Positions 1 to 8,334 are shown, numbered from the stretch's first letter. The stretch is DNA of 26,526 nucleotides from Ruminococcus sp. UBA4385 (GCA_002391065.1 DGRP01000091.1:851-27376); one strand, 5' to 3'. Numbers and translations: made by a program. The notes: a model not told the origin generated them from the sequence alone.

Positions 1-213
1 GCATCTGCCGATGATGAAGGCAATATCGAACGCTACACCGTAGAAAGTATCATCAGCGGAGAGGACGGCGAAGCAAAGCCGAAGCCCAAGAGCGTGAAGA
101 TCAGCAATGATACCTACACCAAGTATTTCAGCGAGGGTGTCAAGGCTAAGGAAATTACGGAAACTATTGAAAAGGCACTTGCTTTCTACTTTGAAAATAT
201 GGAGGAGAACTAA
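1..213 (+). CDS. C-terminal end of an unrecognised protein (partial)
   Basis: Frame 1 is open from the window edge to TAA at 211-213, giving the last 70 residues of a protein that begins outside the window. The residues are mostly polar. The last 40 or so look helical and amphipathic, and the protein ends FYFENMEEN. There is no membrane segment and no motif that I recognise. The next gene starts 1 nt after the stop, and its Shine-Dalgarno GGAGGAG lies inside this reading frame, so the two are probably translationally coupled. The setting suggests a gene of an integrated element, but function is unknown. Confidence 0.6.
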   Translation, partial: ASADDEGNIERYTVESIISGEDGEAKPKPKSVKISNDTYTKYFSEGVKAKEITETIEKALAFYFENMEEN

Positions 214-214
214 C

Positions 215-1022
215 ATGAAGAAGTTTATCACAGCGATATTCTGCACCGCACTTGCACTCAGATCAGACTTTACAGCCTACGCTGCCGAAGCCCCCGACCG
301 TGAGAGTCTTGAAACCGCCATTTGGGAAGATCTCTGGAACGGCAAGGGTGACAACGGACTTGACTATCCCGAAGCATCGTACAAACGGTCCTGTGATCGG
401 TAGCCCAAATGCGTTCTGGTTCAAGGATATAAATGATCCAAAGTTTAATAAGGTGCTTAAAGCATATTTGGATGCTCACATGGTTAATGGCGTATGCTTC
501 AGGAAGTGCGCTGAAGGATATCTTAATGATATGCAGCTTTATGATGAGGTGCTTTCTGCAGCGGTTCCTGATATATGTCAGAAGGAGTATGACTTTTCTG
601 AGAGAGGCGCTCAGAAGCTTACTTCAATAACTGATCTTTTATCTTATCCACAATACTACGATGAGCATTTTAAGAGTCAACTTACAGAATATTCTGTCCA
701 AAGTTCTAGGATTAAGGCGGCTCATGCATATCTGCTAAAAAGCTTAAAAACTATACCTCAATATATCGTTATTGAAAATCTGATGGATTCAATTAAGGTG
801 CTTTTAGAATTTGTCCAAAATAAAACTGCCGAGAATTCATATATAGAGGGAGCAGAAGCGGCATATAGGATCATCAAGGAAAAGTATTCCGAGATAGAGA
901 TCGACTATGATTTTGAGCATAGATCACTGCCGAAAGTAAGCGAAACAAAAATACTGCCTGAGGATTATTATATTGAATCGGAGTTCCTGGACAGATTGAA
1001 TAAGATGTTTAAATATGAGTAA
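215..1022 (+). pseudogene. Secreted-protein gene broken by a frameshift
   Basis: An ATG at 215 follows GGAGGAG with 8-9 nt spacing and opens a good signal peptide (MKKF, a hydrophobic core, then AYAAE as a likely cleavage site). That frame stops at 401-403. From about 380 onward the next frame carries protein-like sequence (GPVIGSPNAFWFKDINDPKF and on) to a stop at 1020-1022, and it has no good start of its own. The simplest reading is one secreted protein of about 268 residues split by a one-base shift near 375-400. The mature part is rich in Tyr, Lys and Glu and looks helical; no family is recognised. A sequencing error would give the same picture, so inactivity is not proven. Confidence 0.6.
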
Positions 1023-1068
1023 GCGGAGAAGGGAATAGCATAAACTCTATATATTTGCTCCTGTTAAG

Positions 1069-1143
1069 ACCACAGTCAACAACATCAGAGCTCTTAGACG
1101 TTATGGAGACGATTGTAGAAAAGGATACCTGGCAGAACTAAAA
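1069..1143 (+). pseudogene. Possible C-terminal gene remnant
   Basis: A short open stretch reads as protein-like sequence (SELLDVMETIVEKDTWQN followed by a stop). It has no start codon or ribosome binding site and lies between two broken genes. It may be the tail of a deleted gene. Family unknown and support weak. Confidence 0.2.
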
Positions 1144-1162
1144 CAGCAAGTTTGATAGTATG

Positions 1163-1194
1163 AAAGGGTGTGTTGTATATTCGGCACACCCTTT
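1163..1194. repeat. Perfect 10-bp inverted repeat
   Basis: AAAGGGTGTG (1163-1172) and CACACCCTTT (1185-1194) are exact inverse copies around a 12-nt loop. No T-run follows on either strand, so it is not a typical intrinsic terminator. It lies just upstream of the oxidase-like remnant, where a 5' control site could once have been. The rest of 1023-1547 holds only gene remnants. Confidence 0.5.
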
Positions 1195-1200
1195 ACAGTA

Positions 1201-1344
1201 TCGAAAAAATGTGTTATATTAAAACAGGGTGATACTAGGACAGCAAAAGAGTATTTAGATTTTATTGTTAAACAGATGTACTCAACCGTTGTTGCAACGG
1301 TTGACAGCGACGGTCTGCCTACAACCTGCCCTATGACTATGTGA
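1201..1344 (+). pseudogene. Remnant of a pyridoxamine 5'-phosphate oxidase-like (flavin split-barrel) protein
   Basis: Frame 1 gives 47 codons ending in TGA at 1342-1344. They include TAKEYLDFIVKQMYSTVVAT, then VDSDGLPTTCP. This matches the N-terminal pattern of small clostridial flavin-binding split-barrel proteins (an EYLDF helix followed by a first beta-hairpin with 'V D x x G L P x T'). Family members are normally about 130-200 residues; here the frame ends right after the first hairpin and no convincing continuation is found downstream. There is no good start codon or Shine-Dalgarno, so it is a decayed gene fragment. The assignment comes from remembered family patterns, not a search. Confidence 0.45.
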
Positions 1345-1547
1345 TACACACCGTCAAACCAATCAGTAGGGAATGACAACGGACGTGCATTACATACTGC
1401 TTGAAAGCTCCTGCGTAAGCTGCTTAGGGCTTGCTCTGCAGAATGGTATCGAGAGTACAATTTCTGCTGATTGGATTAAATATGTTGTTACTATGTTTAG
1501 AACATTATATATGTGGTTATAGCTTAGTCAAAAAGGAGAAAAATGCT

Positions 1548-2123
1548 ATGGATTATCCTGTGAAAATTAATAAGCTTGAAGTTGAATTAAAACTAACGAA
1601 TTATAATACTAATAAAATAGAACGATTCTTAATTAAACCTACAGCGTTGACATTCAGTGGTATAAACAAAACGAATCAGACAAGTGAACTAGTTGATTAT
1701 GCAGTTACTCATGATGGCAGGGCTCTTGAACATGTATATAAAAAGCTTTTAACTTATGATGTATGTCTGAAAGCTGTTAAGAACACTGGGTTAGCATTAA
1801 GATTTGTTCCTGAACAATTGATTACAGATGAAATAGTTGATGCAGCTTTAGAACATTCAATATACTTTGCTGATTCGAAAGATGGAATAAATGATATTTA
1901 TCGCTTTTGCAGTATAGAATTGCCAAAACAATATATTAATCGTGAGTTCTATTCTTATCCAATTAGGTACGTTCCATATCCACTTATAAATGAAGAAAGA
2001 TTAAGAAAATCCATCCAAAATTCACCTTTCAGCATCAAGGACCTGCCTAGAACATCTAAAGAGTTGTATGAATTAGCTGTTTCAATTGACGGGTTATACA
2101 TTACACACGTTGTGTCAACCTAA
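1548..2123 (+). CDS. DUF4116-like repeat protein, probably altered at its C-terminus
   Basis: The start at 1548 is chosen because AAAAGGAGAA (1532-1541) precedes it at proper spacing; the frame is open further upstream but without a start signal. The product is 191 aa, soluble, with no signal peptide. Two stretches, 'VCLKAVKNTGLALRFVPEQL' (middle) and 'ELYELAVSIDGLYITHV' (end), match the DUF4116 repeat pattern (A-V-x-x-x-G-x-A-L-x-x-V-P), found in bacterial repeat proteins of unknown role. The last nine codons and the stop lie inside a sequence repeated at 5993, so the original C-terminus may have been replaced or cut during duplication. It is convergent with the LRR-dockerin gene and shares a terminator with it. 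Confidence 0.6.
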   Translation: MDYPVKINKLEVELKLTNYNTNKIERFLIKPTALTFSGINKTNQTSELVDYAVTHDGRALEHVYKKLLTYDVCLKAVKNTGLALRFVPEQLITDEIVDAALEHSIYFADSKDGINDIYRFCSIELPKQYINREFYSYPIRYVPYPLINEERLRKSIQNSPFSIKDLPRTSKELYELAVSIDGLYITHVVST

Positions 2124-2620
2124 AAACTCGATTAAAGTGATAATACTACGACATAAATAAGATGGTTACTCAAATGAGCAACCATCTCACTTTTTTTATT
2201 CGGTTTTACCACAGCTTCTCAACATTGATCAAATGCCTTTTGAGCTTAACAATATCAAGTGTGTTGAGCGTATCATTGCCATCTGTGTTTGCACAGTCAA
2301 GGGCATATCCTGTAAGCGGCTCGACTTTGATAAGGTGTCTCTTCAGCTTAACGATGTCAAGCGTGTTTACAACTCCATTTCCGTCAGCGTCACCGATGAG
2401 GTTAAGCTCTGGTGTGAGCTCTTCGGTGAGCTTTCCGTCCTTGATCTCTACTGTGTAGGTGCGAGGTACAAAGCCGTGTGCTGAGAATGTGATCTCATAA
2501 GCGCCGTCTGCGAGGCTGAGCTCTGCCGAGCCATTAGAAGCTGTGACTGCCTTTCCGCCGTCAACGCTTATGCTGACGTTCTCAGCGGACATTGTTTTGT
2601 CGCTTGCATTTAGTTCTATG
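2096..2620. repeat. Long direct repeat, copy A
   Basis: This segment matches 5993-6517 at a constant offset of 3,897 bp. The first 168 bp (2096-2263) are identical in the two copies. After that there is a patch of scattered changes near 2290-2330, then a long nearly identical stretch, fading after about 2620. It contains the 3' end of the DUF4116-like gene, non-coding DNA, a bidirectional terminator and the dockerin-encoding 3' end of the LRR gene. Confidence 0.9.
2160..2197. terminator. Bidirectional intrinsic terminator (copy A)
   Basis: AGATGGTTACTC (2160-2171) pairs with GAGCAACCATCT (2176-2187) with one A-C mismatch and a 4-nt loop. Seven Ts follow on the plus strand (2191-2197) and a T-rich stretch (TTATTTAT) on the minus strand. 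It lies between the stops of the convergent DUF4116-like and LRR-dockerin genes and can serve both. Confidence 0.8.
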
Positions 2621-3513
2621 TTGAGGGTGACAGCATTCTCCGTACCGTCGAGTGGGATAAAGTTAAATTCATTATCCTTGGCGTATTTCTCGGCAGCGGT
2701 GCCGGTGTAGCCGTAGATATTAAAGCTATATTTTCTAAACGTATCATAATCAGTATTATAGTAGTACCCAAAAGCCTTATCACCAATGCTTGTCACGCTG
2801 TTTGGTATGGTTATGCTTTTAAGGTTTGTACAGTCACAAAATGCCCTATAACCAATGCTTGTAACACTCTTTGGTATTGTTATGCTTGCAAGGCTTGAAC
2901 ATTGATCAAATGCACCCTCACCAATGCTTGTAACACTATTAGGTATGTTTATGCTTTCAAGGCTTGTACAGTGATTAAATGCATATTCACCAATGCTTGT
3001 AACACTATTAGGTATAGTTATGCTTTCAAGACTTGTACAGTAATCAAATGCCCAATCGCCAATGCTTGTAACACTGTTTGCTATGGTTATACTTTCAAGG
3101 TTTGTACAGTAATAAAATGCACTATCACCAATGCTTGTCACGCTGTTTGGTATGGTTATACTTTTAAGATTTATGCAGTAATAAAATGCATATCTGTCAA
3201 TGTTTGTAACACTGTTTGGTATGGTTACACTTTCAAGCTTTGTGCAATCTTCAAATGCCCAATCACCAATGCTTGTAACAGTCTTACCATCTATCTTTGA
3301 TGGTATAGCTATTTCGGAATCACTGCCTGAGTATTTAGTTATCTCCACCGTTCCGTCTTCAAGCACCTGATACTCATAATCACTGTATGTCTCCGCATTA
3401 GACGTCAGCAACACACTGCCGAAAGCACCGCTCTCCCCTATCGGAGCAACCGCTGTGCCGAGCATAAGAAATGCCGATGTGACCCCTGCGATAAGCTTTT
3501 TGCTAAAATTCAT
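2206..3513 (-). CDS. Secreted BspA-like leucine-rich-repeat protein with C-terminal dockerin
   Basis: 435 aa. The ATG at 3513 follows GGGAGGAAT in the transcript. Residues 1-40 form a signal peptide. After a short beta-rich lead-in, eight 23-residue BspA-type repeats (LRR_5, consensus '[23 protein letters not shown]') cover about residues 78-270. Next comes a beta-sandwich-like linker with '[20 protein letters not shown]', then a type I dockerin with two Ca-binding loops, [13 protein letters not shown] and [13 protein letters not shown], each followed by an 'IVKLKRHLI' helix; the protein ends EKLW. Dockerins dock to cohesins in cellulosome-like surface complexes, so this is probably an adhesion or binding module rather than an enzyme. 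Expression is probably set by the c-di-GMP riboswitch in its leader. Its 3' end is nearly identical to that of the 6103-8334 gene. Confidence 0.92.
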   Translation of the reverse strand: MNFSKKLIAGVTSAFLMLGTAVAPIGESGAFGSVLLTSNAETYSDYEYQVLEDGTVEITKYSGSDSEIAIPSKIDGKTVTSIGDWAFEDCTKLESVTIPNSVTNIDRYAFYYCINLKSITIPNSVTSIGDSAFYYCTNLESITIANSVTSIGDWAFDYCTSLESITIPNSVTSIGEYAFNHCTSLESINIPNSVTSIGEGAFDQCSSLASITIPKSVTSIGYRAFCDCTNLKSITIPNSVTSIGDKAFGYYYNTDYDTFRKYSFNIYGYTGTAAEKYAKDNEFNFIPLDGTENAVTLNIELNASDKTMSAENVSISVDGGKAVTASNGSAELSLADGAYEITFSAHGFVPRTYTVEIKDGKLTEELTPELNLIGDADGNGVVNTLDIVKLKRHLIKVEPLTGYALDCANTDGNDTLNTLDIVKLKRHLINVEKLW

Positions 3514-3547
3514 ATTATTCCTCCCATTATTTTATCCTAATTTTTAA

Positions 3548-3579
3548 AATAAAAAGCAACACATCTTCCGACGCATTGC
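3548..3579 (-). terminator. Riboswitch expression-platform terminator
   Basis: In the minus-strand transcript, GCAATGCGTC and GATGTGTTGC pair fully (seven Watson-Crick pairs, three G-U) around a GGAA loop, followed by UUUUUAUUUU. It lies between the c-di-GMP aptamer and the start codon. The 3' aptamer strand (GGTTGC) could pair with the GCAA of the terminator's 5' arm, a plausible switch between alternative folds. The direction of control (on or off with ligand) is inferred only. Confidence 0.75.
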
Positions 3580-3585
3580 CAAAAC

Positions 3586-3662
3586 TGCAACCGGCTGTCA
3601 TACCCCATGGCTTAGACCCTTTGGCTTTGCGTCGCTGCCTTTCGGCAGGTTTGCTGATCATT
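3586..3662 (-). promoter_or_regulatory. Cyclic di-GMP-I (GEMM) riboswitch aptamer
   Basis: The minus strand contains the GEMM-I landmarks in order: GCAAACC; a stem CTGCC-GAAA-GGCAG capped by a GAAA tetraloop; the invariant core GACGCAAAGCC; GGGTCTAAGCC, which fits the tetraloop-receptor arm; and TATGACAGCCGG leading to GGTTGC. This order and spacing match the Vc2-type class I aptamer. It sits 8 nt downstream of a good promoter and upstream of an intrinsic terminator and the LRR-dockerin start at 3513. It should tie production of that surface protein to c-di-GMP, the usual sessile-lifestyle signal. Confidence 0.9.
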
Positions 3663-3668
3663 ATGTTT

Positions 3669-3697
3669 ATTTTATCATATTGAAGCCGGATAGTCAA
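3669..3697 (-). promoter_or_regulatory. Sigma-A promoter for the riboswitch/LRR-dockerin transcript
   Basis: Read on the minus strand: -35 TTGACT (3692-3697), 17-nt spacer, -10 TAAAAT (3669-3674). Transcription should start near 3662, so the riboswitch is at the very 5' end of the RNA. Confidence 0.8.
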
Positions 3698-3729
3698 TGA
3701 TTATCGAGCTTTCAAGGAGTTTTTCTGCA

Positions 3730-3757
3730 AAACAGACAACACGCAATATGTCTGTTT
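3730..3757. repeat. 9-bp inverted repeat upstream of the promoter
   Basis: AAACAGACA (3730-3738) and TGTCTGTTT (3749-3757) are exact inverse copies 10 nt apart. The site is about 33 bp upstream of the -35 of the riboswitch promoter, so it may be an activator or repressor site. No T-run makes it a clear terminator. Confidence 0.5.
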
Positions 3758-3793
3758 GTTTATTACGCTGTAACCGTCAAATCCTCGCTATAT

Positions 3794-3838
3794 CAATAAA
3801 ATGCCCCTCACTTGTATCCAACATCAAGCAAGGGGCAT
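3794..3838 (-). terminator. Intrinsic terminator of the phosphoesterase gene
   Basis: On the minus strand ATGCCCCT (3831-3838) pairs with AGGGGCAT (3801-3808), helped by inner CTTG/CAAG pairing, and TTTTATT follows. It lies about 80 nt after the stop of the 3920-5890 gene. The intergenic stretch 3514-3919 is thus accounted for by this terminator, the inverted repeat, the promoter and the riboswitch. Confidence 0.75.
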
Positions 3839-3919
3839 AATCATTCATTACCGTTAAGCTTCAATTCTTTATCAGCGTACTTGATCAAGTGTATTCTAAG
3901 CTTATAAGTCTCATTCGAA

Positions 3920-5890
3920 TTATAGTAATTTATCTTCCATGCCTGGCATTATCATATATTTGAATCCGACACTATTAAATTGAATTCTTATTCGATAAAC
4001 TTGATCGCTGACTGGTATTATCTCTACAATTTTCCCTTGACCATAATCCTTATGATTAACTGTATCACCAACGCTATATTTGATTATTTGATCATTCCCT
4101 TTTACATCGTAATCTTTATTCAACCTTAATACATTTGAAGTACGTCTTTTCGTTGACTGGCTTCTTTTTTCTGTGATAAACAGTGTATCCAGCTTAGGTT
4201 CATTATTTAGAATACTATCATCCCAAATACGAATAACGTTCTTATCAAATATAAACTGGATTTTCTTTATAATCAATGAAACTGAATAAATTTCTTTACC
4301 TGTATCGTATTCATAATCAAGCTGATTCAACTGCTGTTTTTCATAAAGCAGACCGGATAGGATAGGAAGTTCTTTATTATCTGAACATGAAATAAATCTG
4401 TCATACAGCCATGCTTCTTCACGTATCAGCAACTTATGTATATTCTGATAAACTATTCTTTCTTTTTTATCCGGAGTCCAGTAAGCAGTTACTTTACCAT
4501 CAAAAGGATTAACATACAAATGACTCAACAATGATATGTCAACGATACAACCATGAACATTTCCATTACCGCCAAATCTTTTCACTTCTGCGGATACTTT
4601 GTTGATGTATTCATAATATGGTCTCAGTGATTCATATTTCTTAGCAAACCTTAACATATTATTATAATAATAGTCTATGCTATTGCCTTCAGAACATTTT
4701 ATAGCTACTCCGCCTTGCAAATAATACAGTTTAGCGTTATTCTTTAACATAAAGAAATATAGATCTTTTGCTTTGAGAACATATATCTGACCATCACGAT
4801 TATATCCTTTGGTACTAATTCCTCGACCTCGATTAAAATCAATATACTCAGAATTTGATATTTCATAAATACCATCATTAAGAGCTATAAATGGATCATA
4901 CCATCCGCATACTGATATAGAGTTCAACTTCCAATCTTGCGGCTTATAGCCTACCTGATTATCAGATAATACAGTAGTTCCGTCTTTTTTTCTGAGTATA
5001 GAATTACGATGTGTATGACCATTAATATATATCCAGTTAGGATTGTAATCTTCATTTGTCCAGTCTGAAGCAGGATTATGCGTTAAAACTATAACCTGCT
5101 GACTTCTTGCACATTTCATTATTTTATCATATACTCTCTTGAACCTGACTGAAAGCTTTTTATCTTCGTCTAAGTTTGTTATGGTTTCGGCATATAGGCC
5201 AAAACTTGCATTATATTTTGGATTCAAACCAGAAAAGCCAATACCGCCTAAAATAATTAATATGGATTCTTTGCAAATATCACCTAATTCTTTTTCACTT
5301 AAACTAATTATTTGTTTTTCATTGATTACTCTATCAGACTGATTTTTGTACTTTATGTAAAGAGCATTTTGAAGGATATTTACATTTGCATATTTCCCTA
5401 GTGTATCTTTATAATCAAATATGATCGCTTGCAGTATTTCTGGTTTTGATAGCTTATCTAGATATTCTGTAATTCTTGTTCTGTCCCATAGTTCATGGTT
5501 TCCTAAGACGGCAATAGTTCTGCCTTTCCAATGTTCTTTCAGAATCATAAAAAATTTATAAGACCAACTAATAGAATCAGCAACATCGCCGCCAATAAGA
5601 AGAATTGCATTTGTACCTTCGATTGGATCAATCATTTTTTTGATCTTATTATGCAGATACTTTTTTATCTCATCATCAGACAGCTTACTATCGGATAATT
5701 CCTTTATTTGATGCTCAACATGAATATCTGAGATATAATATACTTTTTGAAAAGAACCGACAGCCGATTCAGAAAGATCATAGCTTAACGGCTTATCATA
5801 TTCGACCAATGTAAACTCAGGCAAAACAGGATATTCATCCTCTGATGATATATTCATGAGTCCATTGTTTATTATAGATTCTTTTATCAT
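3920..5890 (-). CDS. Calcineurin-like metallophosphoesterase with a C-terminal UvrD/PcrA-type Tudor-like domain
   Basis: 656 aa, cytosolic. All metal-site motifs of the calcineurin-like fold are present: SDIH (54-57), GGDVAD (100-105), GNHE (130-133), THNP (270-273) and GHTH (291-294), so it is probably an active two-metal phosphatase or nuclease. Residues 300-600 match nothing I recognise. The last 50 residues (YSVGDTVNHKDYGQGKIVEI and on) resemble the small barrel at the C-terminus of UvrD/PcrA helicases, which suggests contact with nucleic acid or RNA polymerase. ATG at 5890 with AGGAAG upstream. It is a single gene ending at its own terminator, AT-rich like its surroundings and flanked by the long direct repeats. 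Substrate unknown; a nucleic-acid repair or defence role is only a guess. Confidence 0.8.
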   Translation of the reverse strand: MIKESIINNGLMNISSEDEYPVLPEFTLVEYDKPLSYDLSESAVGSFQKVYYISDIHVEHQIKELSDSKLSDDEIKKYLHNKIKKMIDPIEGTNAILLIGGDVADSISWSYKFFMILKEHWKGRTIAVLGNHELWDRTRITEYLDKLSKPEILQAIIFDYKDTLGKYANVNILQNALYIKYKNQSDRVINEKQIISLSEKELGDICKESILIILGGIGFSGLNPKYNASFGLYAETITNLDEDKKLSVRFKRVYDKIMKCARSQQVIVLTHNPASDWTNEDYNPNWIYINGHTHRNSILRKKDGTTVLSDNQVGYKPQDWKLNSISVCGWYDPFIALNDGIYEISNSEYIDFNRGRGISTKGYNRDGQIYVLKAKDLYFFMLKNNAKLYYLQGGVAIKCSEGNSIDYYYNNMLRFAKKYESLRPYYEYINKVSAEVKRFGGNGNVHGCIVDISLLSHLYVNPFDGKVTAYWTPDKKERIVYQNIHKLLIREEAWLYDRFISCSDNKELPILSGLLYEKQQLNQLDYEYDTGKEIYSVSLIIKKIQFIFDKNVIRIWDDSILNNEPKLDTLFITEKRSQSTKRRTSNVLRLNKDYDVKGNDQIIKYSVGDTVNHKDYGQGKIVEIIPVSDQVYRIRIQFNSVGFKYMIMPGMEDKLL

Positions 5891-5992
5891 TTCTTTGCAC
5901 TTCCTGTATCAGTTATGCATACAAAAGGTTATTCTATCATAATCTCCGACGGTATAGGTTCATATTTCTCTGAGACGTTTAATAAAAGTATA

Positions 5993-6517
5993 ATACATTA
6001 CACACGTTGTGTCAACCTAAAAACTCGATTAAAGTGATAATACTACGACATAAATAAGATGGTTACTCAAATGAGCAACCATCTCACTTTTTTTATTCGG
6101 TTTTACCACAGCTTCTCAACATTGATCAAATGCCTTTTGAGCTTAACAATATCAAGCGTGTTGAGCGTATCATTGCCATCTGTGTTTGCACAGTCAAGAG
6201 CGTAGCCTTTGAGTGGCTCAACCTTGATTAGGTGTCTCTTCAGCTTAACGATGTCAAGCGTGTTTACAACTCCATTTCCGTCAGCGTCACCGATGAGGTT
6301 AAGCTCTGGTGTGAGCTCCTCGGTGAGCTTTCCGTCCTTGACCTCTACTGTGTAGGTGCGAGGTACAAAGCCGTATGCTGAGAATGTGATCTCATAAGCG
6401 CCGTCAGCAAGGCTGAGCTCTGCCGAGCCGTTATCGGAAGCTAAAGCTGCTTCACCGTCAATGCTTATGCTGACGTTTTCAGCAGACATGGTCTTATCGT
6501 TTGCGTTGAGAATTATA
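5993..6517. repeat. Long direct repeat, copy B
   Basis: Second copy of the 2096-2620 segment, in the same orientation and 3,897 bp away. It holds the same 60-bp non-coding stretch and terminator followed by the dockerin-encoding end of the 743-aa gene. In copy B no gene runs into the repeat from the left, so here the first 60 bp are purely intergenic. Confidence 0.9.
6057..6094. terminator. Intrinsic terminator (copy B)
   Basis: Identical to the hairpin at 2160-2197. Here it lies just past the stop of the minus-strand 743-aa gene and must work through its weaker minus-strand T-tract (TTATTTAT). Confidence 0.75.
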
Positions 6518-8334
6518 TCAAGAGTTATTGCCTCTTCCTTGATAGGGTCAACAAAGCTATCATCGTACTCGTCACCGCAGAGCGTGCACTTGTGATGTGT
6601 GTAGCCTTGCTCGGTTGTGGTTGGAGCGATAACTGTGTCAACGTATTTGTGCCCGAGCACCTTAGTGTAAGTATCAGTATACTCGTCTTTGCAGACTGAG
6701 CAAGTATGCACTGTGTAACCCTTTTCAGTGCAAGTTGGCGGTACAACCATTTCATTGTATTTGTGGCCGCTAGCCTTGATGATTTCAGTGTAGCTATCAC
6801 CGCAAGAACAAGTATAAGTTCTGATTCCGTCTTCCGTACAGGTCGCAGACTTGGTGATCTCAGACGTATAGCTGTGACCGTTTGCAGGAATTATATTATC
6901 CTTATAGCTGTCTCCGCAGACGCTGCAAACGTGCTCGTCATAGCCTGCCTCGGTATCGGTAGGCGGAACTGTTGTGGTTTCGTATTTGTGACCTGCTGCC
7001 TTGATAGTCTCGGTGTAGCTGTCTCCGCAATCGCAGGTATAGGTCATTGTTCCGTCTTCTGTACAAGTTGCAGGCTCAGAAACCTCAGACACATAGGAGT
7101 GACCAATAGCTGCTATGTCCTGAATATCCTTCGACTGAGAATTGAATGCAGTATTCTCAAATTCAGCTGTATATCTTGTTGTACCCATTTCAGTGCAGGT
7201 AGCAGCGATCCTGACAACAGATGTCGAGTTTACGGTCTCAGTCTCTTTATGACTAGAGTTGTTTGCACATACTCTTGTTGCTGTGCAGGTCATTCCATCT
7301 TCCGACCATTCATAAGTCGGAGTTTTCCAGCTGTGGCTGGTAGCTTTGATAACCCAGCTGTCTTTCTCTATTTCAGTATTTCCTTCGCTGTCAGAGAAAT
7401 GTTTTCCACATTCTGAACAAGTCCAATATGCGCTGTTGCCTGCGGTAGTACAGGTCGCTGCAAGTGCGGGTGTTTCTGTCAGTTTGTGACCATTTGCCGG
7501 TATAGGCTCTGTATAGAAATAATCACATATTTTACAAGTGTATTTCATTTCGCCGGCTTCTGTGCATGTTGGTTCCTTAGTTGTTTCAGAAGTATAATCA
7601 TGGTCATGTTCTGCGTATATCAGTTCGTTCCAACATGGCTCGTATGAGAAGGTGTAGTTGGATTTTGATTGGGTGAGTTCGAGAATGTTGAAATAGCTTG
7701 ATTGAGAGTCAAAGTGAATGGTTTTCTCATCTGAACCAATCAATACAACCTTATGAGTGCCTTTTGAATCAGCAGCAAAATTATCGGAACAGTTTGAATA
7801 ATACTGATAGAAATCTCCACCTATTGTCATTGCCCCTGCATAGAAACAATTGTATCCTTCTCTTGTTGAGCAATACCCATAGGATCTTGTTACAAAATCT
7901 CCATCAACGATTATTTTATCACCATCATTCATCATGCGAATTTCCGCTGAACTGCCTCCAATAGATTTTTCTCCAACATTATTGGTGGTTACAGTTTCTA
8001 TTCTATAATCACCTGTAATATGTAATGTGCCGTTATTCAGTTTCATTACACCGTCTGTAGGACAATAATTACCTTTAATTGTAAGTGTGTGTCCATCAAG
8101 ATCAAAATCTCCGTCCGAAATCAAATCACCTGTTATTTCTATATCTTCAAACAATTTAAATCTTGATATCTTACTGTCAAACTGCAGTTTGGCATTGTCT
8201 TCATAATCAATGTAATTGAAAAATGAGGTTGTACTTTCAAAATACGCTTTATGTACTTTGTTGCCTTTAAATACGACCTTATGAGAACCATTTCCCTCAT
8301 TTGATTTACCGATGATATATTTGAGAATATACAT
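6103..8334 (-). CDS. Cys-rich repeat surface-type protein with dockerin, lacking a signal peptide (likely 5'-truncated)
   Basis: 743 aa. ATG at 8334 with GAGGGGAG upstream. The N-terminal 230 residues hold two related beta-rich blocks, each starting 'SHKVVFKG' or 'THKVVLIG' and ending near 'SxFNxxxx', separated by Gly/Asp-rich strands (ITGDLISDGDFDLDGHTLTI). Residues 240-600 hold five to six repeats of about 45 residues with the pattern 'GHxYxxxxxxxPTCTExGxxxYTCxxCGDSY', whose paired cysteines are common in clostridial surface proteins. A beta-sandwich-like linker and a two-loop type I dockerin nearly identical to that of the 2206-3513 protein follow. A dockerin protein should be exported, yet the N-terminus (MYILKYIIGKSNEG) is no signal peptide and begins inside a repeat block. 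I infer loss of the original 5' end. Confidence 0.82.
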   Translation of the reverse strand: MYILKYIIGKSNEGNGSHKVVFKGNKVHKAYFESTTSFFNYIDYEDNAKLQFDSKISRFKLFEDIEITGDLISDGDFDLDGHTLTIKGNYCPTDGVMKLNNGTLHITGDYRIETVTTNNVGEKSIGGSSAEIRMMNDGDKIIVDGDFVTRSYGYCSTREGYNCFYAGAMTIGGDFYQYYSNCSDNFAADSKGTHKVVLIGSDEKTIHFDSQSSYFNILELTQSKSNYTFSYEPCWNELIYAEHDHDYTSETTKEPTCTEAGEMKYTCKICDYFYTEPIPANGHKLTETPALAATCTTAGNSAYWTCSECGKHFSDSEGNTEIEKDSWVIKATSHSWKTPTYEWSEDGMTCTATRVCANNSSHKETETVNSTSVVRIAATCTEMGTTRYTAEFENTAFNSQSKDIQDIAAIGHSYVSEVSEPATCTEDGTMTYTCDCGDSYTETIKAAGHKYETTTVPPTDTEAGYDEHVCSVCGDSYKDNIIPANGHSYTSEITKSATCTEDGIRTYTCSCGDSYTEIIKASGHKYNEMVVPPTCTEKGYTVHTCSVCKDEYTDTYTKVLGHKYVDTVIAPTTTEQGYTHHKCTLCGDEYDDSFVDPIKEEAITLDIILNANDKTMSAENVSISIDGEAALASDNGSAELSLADGAYEITFSAYGFVPRTYTVEVKDGKLTEELTPELNLIGDADGNGVVNTLDIVKLKRHLIKVEPLKGYALDCANTDGNDTLNTLDIVKLKRHLINVEKLW

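Noticed and set aside
1101..1460. 119-aa minus-strand reading frame
   Set aside because: It covers the oxidase-like remnant in antisense and has no start signal or protein-like pattern.
2780..3290. DNA-level tandem repeat of about 69 bp as a separate repeat element
   Set aside because: It is the coding consequence of 23-residue leucine-rich repeats, so it is described with the gene.
2902..3300. 132-aa plus-strand reading frame with internal repeats
   Set aside because: It is the antisense shadow of the leucine-rich repeats in the 2206-3513 gene.
6706..7416. 236-aa plus-strand reading frame
   Set aside because: It is antisense to the Cys-rich repeats of the dockerin gene; its apparent length comes from the repeat structure and it lacks a ribosome site.
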